DNA from: Dyella japonica A8
Lineage (GTDB): Bacteria > Pseudomonadota > Gammaproteobacteria > Xanthomonadales > Rhodanobacteraceae
Reading direction: 5' to 3'
DNA length: 64,000 nucleotides
Assembly: GCF_000725385.1 (NCBI RefSeq)
Contig: NZ_CP008884.1
Location: forward strand, 248,001-312,000
Shown: piece after piece, positions 42,469-50,556 of the stretch
Numbering within the stretch: position 1 is the first letter of the stretch
Layout: each line of letters begins with the position of its first letter
Translations under genes and position numbers: made by a program
The notes under the pieces: generated by a model
What the model was told of the DNA's origin: nothing
The model's database searches: none
The model's input: the letters and a program-made list of their open reading frames with translations, nothing else

Positions 42469-45400
42469 TCAACCACCGTCCCCGAACTTGTAGGTCAGGC
42501 CCACGTAGTACTGCCGGCCGGCATATTCGAGCTGGTACAGGCGCTGCGTGGTGTCGCCACCCAGGTACTGGTGGGGCATGGAACGCGTCAGGTTGAGCAC
42601 CGACGCGGTCACCATCAGGTGCTTGGTGAACTCGTAGTCGCCGTTCAGGTCGATCTGGTTGTAAGGCTCGGTGTAGATGGGCAGACCAGCGGCAAGCCCC
42701 TGCATGGTGCGGCCCGTCCAGTTGCTGGTGGCGCGCAGCAGCAACCCGTTCATTTCATAGAACAGCGAGATGTTCGCCGCGTACTTGGCGCTGCCGATCA
42801 ACTCCGACTTGCCCACCTGCGTGTCGCCCAGCGTGACCGGTGTTTCGTTGGTCTTGTTGAGCGTGTAGTTGGCGATGTAGCCGAAGCCCATCTCAAAGGT
42901 GTGCTGCGTGTAAAGCTCCACGCCCTTGGACGTGCCCGAGCGGCCGTTGGCATTGGTGCTGTACTGCATGAAGTTCTGCTCGGTGCCGCCGACATTCACC
43001 GTGATGTTGTTGACGGTGACCGGCACGACGAAGTTCTTCACCTTCTTCTCGAACAGATCCACGCCCACCACCGATTCGGGTGCGTAGTACCACTCGCCCG
43101 CCACGTCGAACTGGGTGGCCGTGAACGGCTTCAGTTCGGCGTTGGCACCGCTGCCGTACCAGCCGGGCAAGGGCGCGCCGAACTGCTTGCGGTCGTTGTA
43201 GTACGCCTGCGTGTCGTTGGTGAGGTTGCCGAGCTGGGCAAGGTCCGTGTAGTTGGCTCGGGCCATCGCCTGCGAGCCGGCGGCGCGCAGCACGAAATCA
43301 TCCGCGAAGGTCCACGCCACGTTGAAGCTCGGCAGCAGCTTGTTGTAACGCTTGGAGGTGGTGGCGTTGGAGTAGGTCTGCACCACCGACTGCTCGCGCG
43401 GCAGGTACTGGAAATCGCCCGGTGCGCAAGGGCCGCCGCCCGCGTTCACGCCGGTGGCCGGGCAGATCAGGATGTTGCCGTTCGCATCGTGGTAGTACAC
43501 CGCGTTGTTGGTGGTGATCTGGTCGGCGACGGTGAGATCCTGCTTCGTGCTCACATAGCGCAGGCCCACGTTGCCGCGCACCGCGCCCGTGTCGAAGTTG
43601 GCCTGCGCGTAGATGGCCGAGATCTGTTCCTTCACCGACGACTTGTCTTCGGGATGGTTGTAGACCACCCGGTCGTAGGTGGAGTTGAGGTGGTTATAGT
43701 AGGCCGGGAAATTGATCGCCGGGAAGATGCTGTCGTTGTAGGCCAGGTTGCTGCCATCCAGCGGGTTGGCAAGCAGGAAGCCGGCCGGCAGCTGTCCCGC
43801 ATTGGGGTCGCAGGTCTGGAACTGCAGCGTGGTGCCCTTGCAGTACCAGCGCAGCTCGTTCTGCTGCTGCTCGGCGCGGTTGTCGCGGTACTTGGCGCCA
43901 AACTGCAGCGATTGCATCCAGCTGTCTTCGAAGGCCCAGGTGAAGTCCGCCTGCGCGAAGTTCTGCGAGGTGCTGGTATTGACCATGTTGGAACCGGTCG
44001 AGCCCAGGTCCACCTGGCCCTCGCCGGCCAGCATGTTCTGCAGCACGCTCGAGGACGCATTGAGCGTCGGCCTGCCGTTCAACGTCCACGACGCGCCGTT
44101 GCTGCCATCCACCCACTGGCCGTTGACGAAGTTGCGCGGCTTGGCGGCCATGCCCAGTTCCACCGACGGGCCACCCGTTGCCCAGGTGCGGCCGACGTTG
44201 AACGATCCGCTGAGCGCGCCGCCGTTATCCCATTCGCCCTCGATGTTGGCCGTCTGCGAGGTAGCCTTTTCGACCGAGTAGTTGCCGTTGAGCCACGGGA
44301 TTTCCGTGGAGCAGACATCCACCGGTTGCCGTTGCGCACCGGTGACGGGATTGGTCAGCGCGTTGCAGCCCGTGCCCGCGGGCGGAAGCACATAGTTCGC
44401 GCCGGTGACGATGGTGTGCGACGGGTCGAACGTGAGGCCATTGGGCGCGAGCAGCCGGCCCTGCTGGTCCGCATAGCTGCCGGTGGGCAGGCCCCACTCG
44501 GGAACCTCCAGCGTGTTGGTGATCTGCGTCTGCTGCCGCTCGAAGCGGAAGTAGTTGCCCGTGAGCAGCAAGTGATCGATGGGCTTGAACTGCATGGTCG
44601 CCTGCCAGCCCTTGGTGGTCAGGTCCAACTGGTTGCGGCTGGTGGCGAACTGCTGCGGCATCCAGTAGCCCGAATAGCTCTTGCCGGACTGGTCGGTCAC
44701 GCCGCCGCCGGACCACATGTCGATGTTCGGCGCCACGTCGGGGCCGTAGGCATGGCCATGCACATCCGTGGGCGGCGCGGTGCACGTCGTGTGGTCGGTA
44801 CAGTCGTTGGACCACCAGTGCCAGCTCGACGCGTTGGCCATGTAGTCCACGTCGCGGCGCTTCTGGTAGGAGCCCGCCACGAGCACGCCAAAGGTTTCGT
44901 CCTTGTTCTTCCACGACCACAGCGCCGAACCCTGCGGCGTGACCTTGCTGCTGTTGTCCGAGCCTGCGGCATTGATGGACACGAAGCCGTCGTTCGCTTT
45001 CATCTCCAGCGGACGGCGCGTGTGCAGATCCACATTGCCACCGATGCCGCCTTCGTCCAGGCGGGCTTCCAGGCTCTTGTAGAGCTTGATGTCCGAGAAC
45101 ATGTTGGCGGGCATCAGCGTGTAGTTGAACGAGCGGGACAGCCCGGCCGACGTATCGGCCGAAGCCACGTAGTTGCCGTTCAACTCCGTCAGCGTCAGCT
45201 CGGGCGCAAGGCCACGGATGCTGACCGTCTTGCCTTCGCCTGATTCGCGCGTGATGACCACGCCCGGCACGTGCGCCAGCGCATCGGCGATGTTCTTGGC
45301 GGGGAACTGCGCAATGTTCTGCGCGTTGATCACCTCGACAATGGAGTTGGAGTCGCGCTTGTCCTGCATGTTCTGGTCGACCGACTGACGGAAGCTCGTC

Positions 45401-45639
45401 ACCACGACCGTACCCAGCGTGGTCGCATCCTCCTTGTCGGCCTTCTTGTTCTTGTCGTCCTTCTTGCCCGTTGCACCATCAGACGTCGACGCCGGTGTCG
45501 TCGCTGGCGACGCGACAGGCGCGGCGCTTTGTGCGAAGGCGGCGGCGGGCATGCCAAGGCCACCGCCAAAGGACAAGGTCGCCATGGCGAGGGCGGCGAC
45601 CAACGGCTTGCGCGTAAACACGTGTGGCAGGTAAGTCAT
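42469..45639 (-). CDS. TonB-dependent receptor, TonB-Xanth-Caul type
   Basis: A 1,056-residue outer-membrane transporter. The signal (residues 12-36, AALAMATLSFGGGLGMPAAAFAQ) is followed by a Lys/Asp-rich linker, the TonB-box region (TLGTVVVTSFRQSVDQNMQDKRDSNSIVEVINAQNIAQFPAKNIADAL) and plug (GLAPELTLTELNGNYV, SLEARLDEGGIGGNVDLHTRRPL), then a large barrel. This family imports plant-type or host oligosaccharides. It has a perfect 20-bp palindrome 111 bp upstream, and the GH92 gene follows, so it is probably the glycan importer of the locus. Confidence 0.93.
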   Translation of the reverse strand: MTYLPHVFTRKPLVAALAMATLSFGGGLGMPAAAFAQSAAPVASPATTPASTSDGATGKKDDKNKKADKEDATTLGTVVVTSFRQSVDQNMQDKRDSNSIVEVINAQNIAQFPAKNIADALAHVPGVVITRESGEGKTVSIRGLAPELTLTELNGNYVASADTSAGLSRSFNYTLMPANMFSDIKLYKSLEARLDEGGIGGNVDLHTRRPLEMKANDGFVSINAAGSDNSSKVTPQGSALWSWKNKDETFGVLVAGSYQKRRDVDYMANASSWHWWSNDCTDHTTCTAPPTDVHGHAYGPDVAPNIDMWSGGGVTDQSGKSYSGYWMPQQFATSRNQLDLTTKGWQATMQFKPIDHLLLTGNYFRFERQQTQITNTLEVPEWGLPTGSYADQQGRLLAPNGLTFDPSHTIVTGANYVLPPAGTGCNALTNPVTGAQRQPVDVCSTEIPWLNGNYSVEKATSQTANIEGEWDNGGALSGSFNVGRTWATGGPSVELGMAAKPRNFVNGQWVDGSNGASWTLNGRPTLNASSSVLQNMLAGEGQVDLGSTGSNMVNTSTSQNFAQADFTWAFEDSWMQSLQFGAKYRDNRAEQQQNELRWYCKGTTLQFQTCDPNAGQLPAGFLLANPLDGSNLAYNDSIFPAINFPAYYNHLNSTYDRVVYNHPEDKSSVKEQISAIYAQANFDTGAVRGNVGLRYVSTKQDLTVADQITTNNAVYYHDANGNILICPATGVNAGGGPCAPGDFQYLPREQSVVQTYSNATTSKRYNKLLPSFNVAWTFADDFVLRAAGSQAMARANYTDLAQLGNLTNDTQAYYNDRKQFGAPLPGWYGSGANAELKPFTATQFDVAGEWYYAPESVVGVDLFEKKVKNFVVPVTVNNITVNVGGTEQNFMQYSTNANGRSGTSKGVELYTQHTFEMGFGYIANYTLNKTNETPVTLGDTQVGKSELIGSAKYAANISLFYEMNGLLLRATSNWTGRTMQGLAAGLPIYTEPYNQIDLNGDYEFTKHLMVTASVLNLTRSMPHQYLGGDTTQRLYQLEYAGRQYYVGLTYKFGDGG

Positions 45640-45750
45640 TTTTTCGATTCCCCTACTGGTGTGCGCCTTGTTGAGGAGTTGGCGCGGTGATCCCCCGTTC
45701 GATCACTTCTGCGTGCGCGATGTATGGCTGCCGGCGACTCCCTCCTTTCG

Positions 45751-45770
45751 AATTTAGATCGATCTAAATT
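45751..45770. promoter_or_regulatory. Perfect LacI-type palindromic operator
   Basis: AATTTAGATCGATCTAAATT is a perfect 20-bp palindrome with the central CG typical of LacI-family operators, 111 bp upstream of the receptor start. Related sites are upstream of glucokinase and at 46339, suggesting one regulon. Confidence 0.8.
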
Positions 45771-46924
45771 ATCGGCGTGCAACGAGCGCCCGGCTCGTCG
45801 GTGATGGTTGTTTCAGGCCCCCGGCAGCCCTGTGGTCAGGGCCAGGGCCTGGTGTTGCCCAAGCGGCAGGCAGCCGCTTGCCCCGGCACGACCGGGGGTT
45901 GGCACTTCAGCGATGCCGATGTCGCGAACGCGGGCGCGCTCGCTCGGGCAGCCGTCTGACAGGGTGATGCGGACAAGCGCGAGGGCCGTGCATGGCGCAC
46001 GTCCCGGCACGCGGTTCAAGGCGGGTTCGATGGAAGTCAGGCCATGGCGGCACCCGGTGTCCCCCGCTGCGCGACGGCCCCGAGACACTCGACGGAAATG
46101 CTGGCCGCCGCCCGCCATGGTGGGCGCGAATGCGGATGTACCCGCGGCACGAGAACCTCTCGTCAGGGCCATGCGAACGATGTCTGCCTTCATGCGACGG
46201 CTCCCCATTCCCTTAACCGGTCTGGCGAAAAGCAGCCACATGCCGGGCGCCAACCGACGCCCACGCTCACAGCCTCTCCCCGCCCCACTCCAGGTCGCCC
46301 GGTTCCGGCGCAGCCGCGACATGAACCGAAGCTTTCTGAACTTGGATCGATCTAATTTCCCCTGGTCGTGATTAAGACCCCGAAGTCGCAAGCTGTCACG
46401 CTGCGGCGCAAAAACACGACGCCGGGCGGATGGGCTTTTACGTGGCTCTGATCGTTGAAAGCGAAGCAGGGAGCCCGCCGTGACGGCGAAAACGGACGTC
46501 CAAACCGGTCCGCTGGTTCAAGGCTAGAAGCAGGCCTCTGGCGCGCCGCCTATCGGAAGGCCTCCCGTGATGACGAGCAACGTCACCATCGCGGCTGCGG
46601 CCCAAGAACGTCAGAACCTCGCCAAAAAGGCACGTATCGCCTGCCGGAGCGTCAAGAACGGGTCAACCATGACGACAAGACGCGACGGCGAGGCGACGGG
46701 ACGCACCCCCAGTTTGGTATTCGGGATATGCCGCCACTCTCAGGCGTAGCGATCCGCAAGGCCCGGAGGGCACCAAGAACATCCAAACGGATGGAAATCA
46801 CCTTCACCCACGCCCGGGTCCTTTTGAAATCGTGATGCATCGCACATTTTTACCGCGAGCATGGCGCGGCCCATGCATCCCCGTAGGCAAGGCACAAAAA
46901 AGCTTCAACGCTCAGGGGGCCACG
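45771..46924. other. Long region upstream of the receptor, no supported gene
   Basis: About 1.15 kb. Overlapping frames on both strands (for example 45808-46371 plus and 45813-46391 minus) look like GC shadows: high Arg/Pro/Ala, no domain signature and no ribosome site. It contains one more operator-like palindrome at 46339. A frame at 46567-46749 is too weak to call. Confidence 0.4.
46339..46358. promoter_or_regulatory. Distal LacI-type operator copy
   Basis: AACTTGGATCGATCTAATTT matches the perfect palindrome at 17 of 20 positions and keeps the GGATCGATCT-type core. It is 588 bp from the proximal site. There is no gene next to it, so it may serve DNA looping or mark a lost promoter. Confidence 0.6.
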
Positions 46925-47173
46925 ATGGAAGAGATCGTCGAATGTCTGATCGCCGGTGGGCCGCAGCATGGCCTGAAGCGTCGTCAACTCTGGGACCCCC
47001 AGTGCGCCGGACCTCCTGTGCTCGCGTCCGACGACGGTGAAGTGTGCACAGCCGCTGCACGCCGCCCCTCGCGTTACGGCAGCAGTTGCTTCCTGCTGCT
47101 ACATCCACGGGCTACGGGTCAGCAGATTCTCGCCATGATGCATGTCTTGAGTGGAAACACCGCGCCAGGCTGA
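46925..47173 (+). CDS. Small hypothetical protein
   Basis: An 82-residue protein starting MEEIVECLIAGGPQHGLKRRQLWDPQCAGPP. The ATG at 46925 is preceded by AGGGGG. It has three cysteines and no signal or membrane segment. The only plus-strand gene of the region, right before the long minus-strand array. No family recognised. Confidence 0.5.
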   Translation: MEEIVECLIAGGPQHGLKRRQLWDPQCAGPPVLASDDGEVCTAAARRPSRYGSSCFLLLHPRATGQQILAMMHVLSGNTAPG

Positions 47174-47282
47174 GAAGTCCGGCAAACCTGCCACCGGTTC
47201 CGATGGGGCCTGAACACGCCGCTGCTGCGGACCGTCCACCATGGCACCACTGATGGCGACGCCAACGGGTGAATTCTGGAAT

Positions 47283-47306
47283 GTCTGCTATGGGTCGGAA
47301 ACGGAC
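47283..47306. repeat. Dispersed 24-bp palindrome, copy 10
   Basis: GTCTGCTATGGGTCGGAAACGGAC, four changes from consensus, marks the low-coordinate end of the long array. Confidence 0.5.
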
Positions 47307-47381
47307 ATTTCCAATTCGTCTACTTGACTGACGAAATCACCGCCAGGAGCCTTTTGAGTTCCTGATGTCATCGAGTGACAG

Positions 47382-47717
47382 TCAGGAGCTCCAATACCCC
47401 AGCATGGCACCGACAGAAAACACGATAACGCCCGCGCCAAGGGCACTTCCGGTGGCAATGCTCGCCCAAAAGAGCTTTGGCTCCTTGGAGCGACTCACGG
47501 GACGGTGGTAAAGAACCGCCCAGCCGCTTCTGACATCCATGATGGTAAACAGAAGTGTCGCGCAGCCGATCAGTAACCAGCCCCAAGGGTGCGAAGCCGC
47601 GTCACCACCCTTGCGACTCAGGTACAAGCCGCCCAAAAACAACGCGGCGCATAGAAGAGTGCGCCCAGTTGGATAGCCTTCCCAATTGTCTTCTTGGGAC
47701 ACCTGGTTAACCATCAT
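47382..47717 (-). CDS. Small membrane protein with three TM helices
   Basis: A 111-residue protein with three hydrophobic segments (LLCAALFLGGLYLS, WGWLLIGCATLLFTIM, IATGSALGAGVIVFSVGAMLG) and a short polar loop. A GGGGAG site precedes two adjacent ATGs (47717 and 47714). No family recognised. Flanked on both sides by palindrome copies. Confidence 0.65.
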   Translation of the reverse strand: MMVNQVSQEDNWEGYPTGRTLLCAALFLGGLYLSRKGGDAASHPWGWLLIGCATLLFTIMDVRSGWAVLYHRPVSRSKEPKLFWASIATGSALGAGVIVFSVGAMLGYWSS

Positions 47718-47757
47718 GATCTCCCCAACTCGCCTTTCTCAGGTATTGAATGCGAAG

Positions 47758-47781
47758 GTCTGCTTCGGGTCGGAAGCGGCC
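47758..47781. repeat. Dispersed 24-bp palindrome, copy 11
   Basis: GTCTGCTTC with GGGTCGGAAGCGGCC. One base after the next gene's stop. Confidence 0.8.
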
Positions 47782-47782
47782 A

Positions 47783-48100
47783 TTAGCGACCTGCGCTATC
47801 CAGTCTCCGGTCCACCTTAATTTGTTCACATACGTTTCGGATGAAGCTCGCCAGTCCGTGATCCTGGGCGCCAAGGTTCAAACCGAAAGCTTCCAGAGCC
47901 CGCTCAAATGCGACCAACTCACGGGCATTGAGCCCGTCGGCCAAGATCATGTTGATTCCGCCACCATCTACGGCATCTAGCAGCTTGGCGATTAAAAGAG
48001 GGTCCTCAATACGGCTTCTGATTTCCTCGACGATCTGCGAAAAATCGATCGTCCGCACGTCGGCCGATTGAGTGGAGCTGATTACGATCGTGCCGGTCAT
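47783..48100 (-). CDS. Small hypothetical protein
   Basis: A 105-residue cytoplasmic protein with helical, acidic composition (FSQIVEEIRSRIEDPLLIAKLLDAVDGGG, NARELVAFERALEAFG). A GGGGGAA site lies upstream of the ATG. No family recognised. In the gene/palindrome array. Confidence 0.6.
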   Translation of the reverse strand: MTGTIVISSTQSADVRTIDFSQIVEEIRSRIEDPLLIAKLLDAVDGGGINMILADGLNARELVAFERALEAFGLNLGAQDHGLASFIRNVCEQIKVDRRLDSAGR

Positions 48101-48149
48101 GGTCGCTGATTCCCCCGAGATCTGCCGCGATCATAGCGGTTCCCACAAG

Positions 48150-48173
48150 GTCCGCTTTGGGTCGAAAGCGGAC
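48150..48173. repeat. Dispersed 24-bp palindrome, copy 12 (consensus)
   Basis: Exact consensus: arms GTCCGCTTT and AAAGCGGAC around GGGTCG. It lies 16 bp after the upstream gene's stop and 49 bp before the next start. Confidence 0.95.
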
Positions 48174-48189
48174 ACTCTCTAGAACCGCC

Positions 48190-48639
48190 TTACCCACAAG
48201 TCTGGATGACCCAGCCTCCAGTTGTTAGCGATAGCTTATACGTGGGCGAGTTCGGGTCACCAAAGAAGTCGATGGACGCATGGACACCGCTCTTACAGAA
48301 CCAGAGAGAGTGATATTCGTTGCTGCTCGCCAAAACTGGCCGCCAACCTTCAGCAAGAAGCGCATCCGTATAGCTTTTGGCGACGGTATCGCGACTGACC
48401 GAGGACGAATATCGCTGATCGACGAAGTAGAAGGTCGATCTGTCGGTCAGCTTCAGATCACCTAACGACTGAGCGCCAGAAGGAACTGGTAAGGCCCTCA
48501 ACTCGTCGATCAACACTTGCTTGGGTGTCAAGGTATAGCTCTGGCTGTCCTGGTAGGACTGCCAACTGATGAACAAGACAACCACGACCATCGTGAACAG
48601 AGCTAGCCAACTAATCGGCCGACTCATTTTGCTGTCCAT
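48190..48639 (-). CDS. Small exported or membrane-anchored protein
   Basis: A 149-residue protein with one N-terminal hydrophobic segment (ISWLALFTMVVVVLFISW) and a soluble C-terminal domain with one or two Cys (WFCKSGVHAS, WVIQTCG). The start at 48639 follows GAGGGCG; the longer in-frame extension is palindrome translation (FRPKADT). Function unknown. Confidence 0.6.
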   Translation of the reverse strand: MDSKMSRPISWLALFTMVVVVLFISWQSYQDSQSYTLTPKQVLIDELRALPVPSGAQSLGDLKLTDRSTFYFVDQRYSSSVSRDTVAKSYTDALLAEGWRPVLASSNEYHSLWFCKSGVHASIDFFGDPNSPTYKLSLTTGGWVIQTCG

Positions 48640-48675
48640 CTTGCGCCCTCGCTTCAATTTCGCGTCATTGTAAGT

Positions 48676-48699
48676 GTCCGCTTTGGGTCGAAAGCAGAC
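48676..48699. repeat. Dispersed 24-bp palindrome, copy 13
   Basis: One change from consensus (AAAGCAGAC). It lies 36 bp upstream of the next gene start. Confidence 0.92.
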
Positions 48700-48849
48700 C
48701 TTAGGCAGACAAGCCCTATAAGTGAACCTGACCCCATTTCTGCTTTGGAAGTCCACCAAGCTTTGCGCCACTTCCGTTCCTAGCCAATAGCAGACATTCA
48801 ACGCCCTGAGTGAGCGGCGCACCATAAGCGCATCCACTCGACTGCATCG

Positions 48850-49497
48850 TCAGGCAGTGCTCGGCAGAGGGGCGCTGTTCTTAATAATGTTGCGGATGGA
48901 GGCGTACCCGACAAGAAGAAAGACGATGGTCGCGGGGATGAACTCGATCGTTTGAAGCGGGTATGAATCGGAGCCCCACATGATGGCGTGCGTGAGGTAG
49001 CACCATGCAGCCACCTGGGGGATGACCAAGGCGGCTGCCAGCAAGAACCTGTAGCGATTTCGCTCGGCTCCTTCACTCGCCCACTTGGCCAGGAGGACAC
49101 CTGCGACGCCGCCAATACCCGTCTGGATCACCCAGGCGAAGATCGGAAAGAAGTACAGCCAGAACGGGTAGGGATATCGCTCACGCAACTCTGGCGGAAT
49201 ATTGGTATGACCCATGGGGCCGTACCAAACGTAGAGGCAGGCCTGAACTACGACGGGGATCGCAGCCCCATAGACAAAGCCGCGACGCCTGGCGATCAGG
49301 CCAACCATTAACGCTCCAGCCATATATGCCAAGGATTCAAGCGCTCCACCGACTGAAACTTGAACTGCCTGGCGAAGAATTCTTGCTGCGAATAACTGGA
49401 TCTCGCCATAGAGAAGATTTCCGATCTTGAAAAAGATCAGAACATAGGCTGAAGCGCCGATGATGGCGAGAATGTCTCTGAGTAGCAATGGCTTCAT
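48850..49497 (-). CDS. Multi-pass membrane protein
   Basis: A 215-residue protein with about six hydrophobic segments (DILAIIGASAYVLIFFKIG, LAYMAGALMVGLIA, YGAAIPVVVQACLYVWYG, FPIFAWVIQTGIGGVAGVLLA, LLAAALVIPQVAAWCYL, FIPATIVFLLVGYA). No family recognised. The start at 49497 was chosen because the upstream residues read through low-quality sequence. Confidence 0.65.
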   Translation of the reverse strand: MKPLLLRDILAIIGASAYVLIFFKIGNLLYGEIQLFAARILRQAVQVSVGGALESLAYMAGALMVGLIARRRGFVYGAAIPVVVQACLYVWYGPMGHTNIPPELRERYPYPFWLYFFPIFAWVIQTGIGGVAGVLLAKWASEGAERNRYRFLLAAALVIPQVAAWCYLTHAIMWGSDSYPLQTIEFIPATIVFLLVGYASIRNIIKNSAPLPSTA

Positions 49498-49586
49498 GTT
49501 GGATCGCCGTGGAAGATGGTCAAGGCCTGAAGCGGATGTTGTCTTCAATGTTCCATTGATTTGGCTATGGATCGTCAGAGATTTAG

Positions 49587-49610
49587 GTCCGCTTTGGGTC
49601 GGAAGCTGAC
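49587..49610. repeat. Dispersed 24-bp palindrome, copy 14
   Basis: Left half exact, right arm GGAAGCTGAC. It lies 11 bp after the stop of the 39-residue gene. Confidence 0.88.
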
Positions 49611-49621
49611 GCCCATTTGGC

Positions 49622-49741
49622 TCAGTGCTCCCTGAGCATACTGATGCCTAGTAGCACGAAACCCACGACCGCCATAACGACGTAGAGAATCGAGCGGATC
49701 TGGGCGAGTCGGCGTAGATTCTTTGACTGCAATGGAAACAT
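49622..49741 (-). CDS. 39-residue small membrane protein
   Basis: A short gene preceded by the strong site GGGGAGAGGGAAC. It encodes MFPLQSKNLRRLAQIRSILY followed by a hydrophobic helix (VVMAVVGFVLLGISML) and a final REH. It occupies the full space between two palindrome copies, which supports it as a real single-helix membrane peptide. Confidence 0.55.
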   Translation of the reverse strand: MFPLQSKNLRRLAQIRSILYVVMAVVGFVLLGISMLREH

Positions 49742-49782
49742 GTTCCCTCTCCCCTTGAGGCTGCACTCTCAATTTAGATGAT

Positions 49783-49806
49783 GTCCGCTTTGGGTCGAAA
49801 GCCGAC
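49783..49806. repeat. Dispersed 24-bp palindrome, copy 15
   Basis: One change from consensus (AAAGCCGAC). It lies 2 bp after the stop of the following gene and 41 bp before the 39-residue gene. Confidence 0.92.
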
Positions 49807-49808
49807 AC

Positions 49809-50006
49809 TCAGGCTTCCCCGCGGCGAGCCTTCAGCCATGCAAATCGGGCAACCCTCGGCGAGAACATTCCGCCACAAATAGCAATGACCGTTCTCACCC
49901 AATGAGGCTGAAGCAGTTTCGCGCTAACGATCCACAGAAAGATGGTCAGAGCTATTACCGACGCAAAGGCAGTTGCTGCCATTAGCCAGGCATAGGTCGT
50001 TTTCAA
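49809..50006 (-). CDS. Small two-helix membrane protein
   Basis: A 65-residue protein starting at a TTG with a perfectly placed AAGGAGGGGAG site. Two hydrophobic stretches (WLMAATAFASVIALTIFLWIV and WVRTVIAICGGMF) suggest two helices. No family recognised. Flanked by palindromes. Confidence 0.55.
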   Translation of the reverse strand: MKTTYAWLMAATAFASVIALTIFLWIVSAKLLQPHWVRTVIAICGGMFSPRVARFAWLKARRGEA

Positions 50007-50045
50007 CGACTCCCCTCCTTCAACTATTTGGTGTCCAGCCACCTT

Positions 50046-50069
50046 GCCCGCTCAGGGTCGAAAGTGAAC
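50046..50069. repeat. Dispersed 24-bp palindrome, copy 16 (degenerate)
   Basis: GCCCGCTCAGGGTCGAAAGTGAAC retains the GGGTCGAAAG core. It lies 3 bp after the next gene's stop. Confidence 0.65.
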
Positions 50070-50072
50070 CTT

Positions 50073-50375
50073 TCATGCATAAAAATAGACGGCCAGCCAC
50101 GTCGCCATGTAGCAGAACAGTAATCGATCAGTAGCGAACGGCCAGCAAGGGTGTGCGGGCGACATACCTCGGACGGCAGCATGCCAAGCCAGTCGCACTA
50201 GCCAGAGAGTGCCAGGGAGGCTAGCGAGCAGTTGCCATCGTGAAGGCGCGTGGTGCGACGAGCCGGTAAATACCTCACCGATGATTGCCGCCCCGCCGGC
50301 TAGAACAATCAACGCCGCGAAGATCCGTAACGGCCAGCGGACGGAGGCCTTTGCGTTCACGTTCGTCGAATGCAT
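50073..50375 (-). CDS. Small membrane protein
   Basis: A 100-residue protein (start MHSTNVNAKASVRWPL) with three hydrophobic segments (IFAALIVLAGGAAIIGEV, LLASLPGTLWLVRLAW, LFCYMATWLAVYFYA). A GTG seven codons upstream is an alternative start. No family recognised. Confidence 0.55.
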   Translation of the reverse strand: MHSTNVNAKASVRWPLRIFAALIVLAGGAAIIGEVFTGSSHHAPSRWQLLASLPGTLWLVRLAWHAAVRGMSPAHPCWPFATDRLLFCYMATWLAVYFYA

Positions 50376-50436
50376 GGCATTGGGCGCACCTTTCACTGCT
50401 CTATCATCCTTGTCAAAGCACTAGGTACTTCGCAGT

Positions 50437-50460
50437 GTCCGCGTTAGGTCGAAAGCGGAC
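50437..50460. repeat. Dispersed 24-bp palindrome, copy 17
   Basis: GTCCGCGTTAGGTCGAAAGCGGAC, two changes. It lies 61 bp before the next start. Confidence 0.9.
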
Positions 50461-50556
50461 CTGCACGGCATTAAAAAAACGGGGTCAGCGTGCGCTTCCT
50501 TCATTCTGCACACTTTAAGCCGCACCCTCGCACTTTTTACGCCTTCCGCTCGTCGG

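Noticed and set aside
42364..45243. A 959-codon plus-strand open frame opposite the second glycan receptor
   Set aside because: Antisense shadow; the minus-strand receptor is complete and has motifs.
45808..46391. Overlapping open frames on both strands upstream of the receptor
   Set aside because: Both are Arg/Pro-rich, lack ribosome sites and match no family; treated as non-coding.
46455..46835. A 126-codon plus-strand frame upstream of the small gene at 46925
   Set aside because: Basic, low-complexity and without a ribosome site; not convincing as a gene.
49575..49808. A longer minus-strand frame spanning two palindromes
   Set aside because: Both ends are translated palindrome (FDPKRT and FRPKADL); the real gene here is the 39-residue one in another frame.
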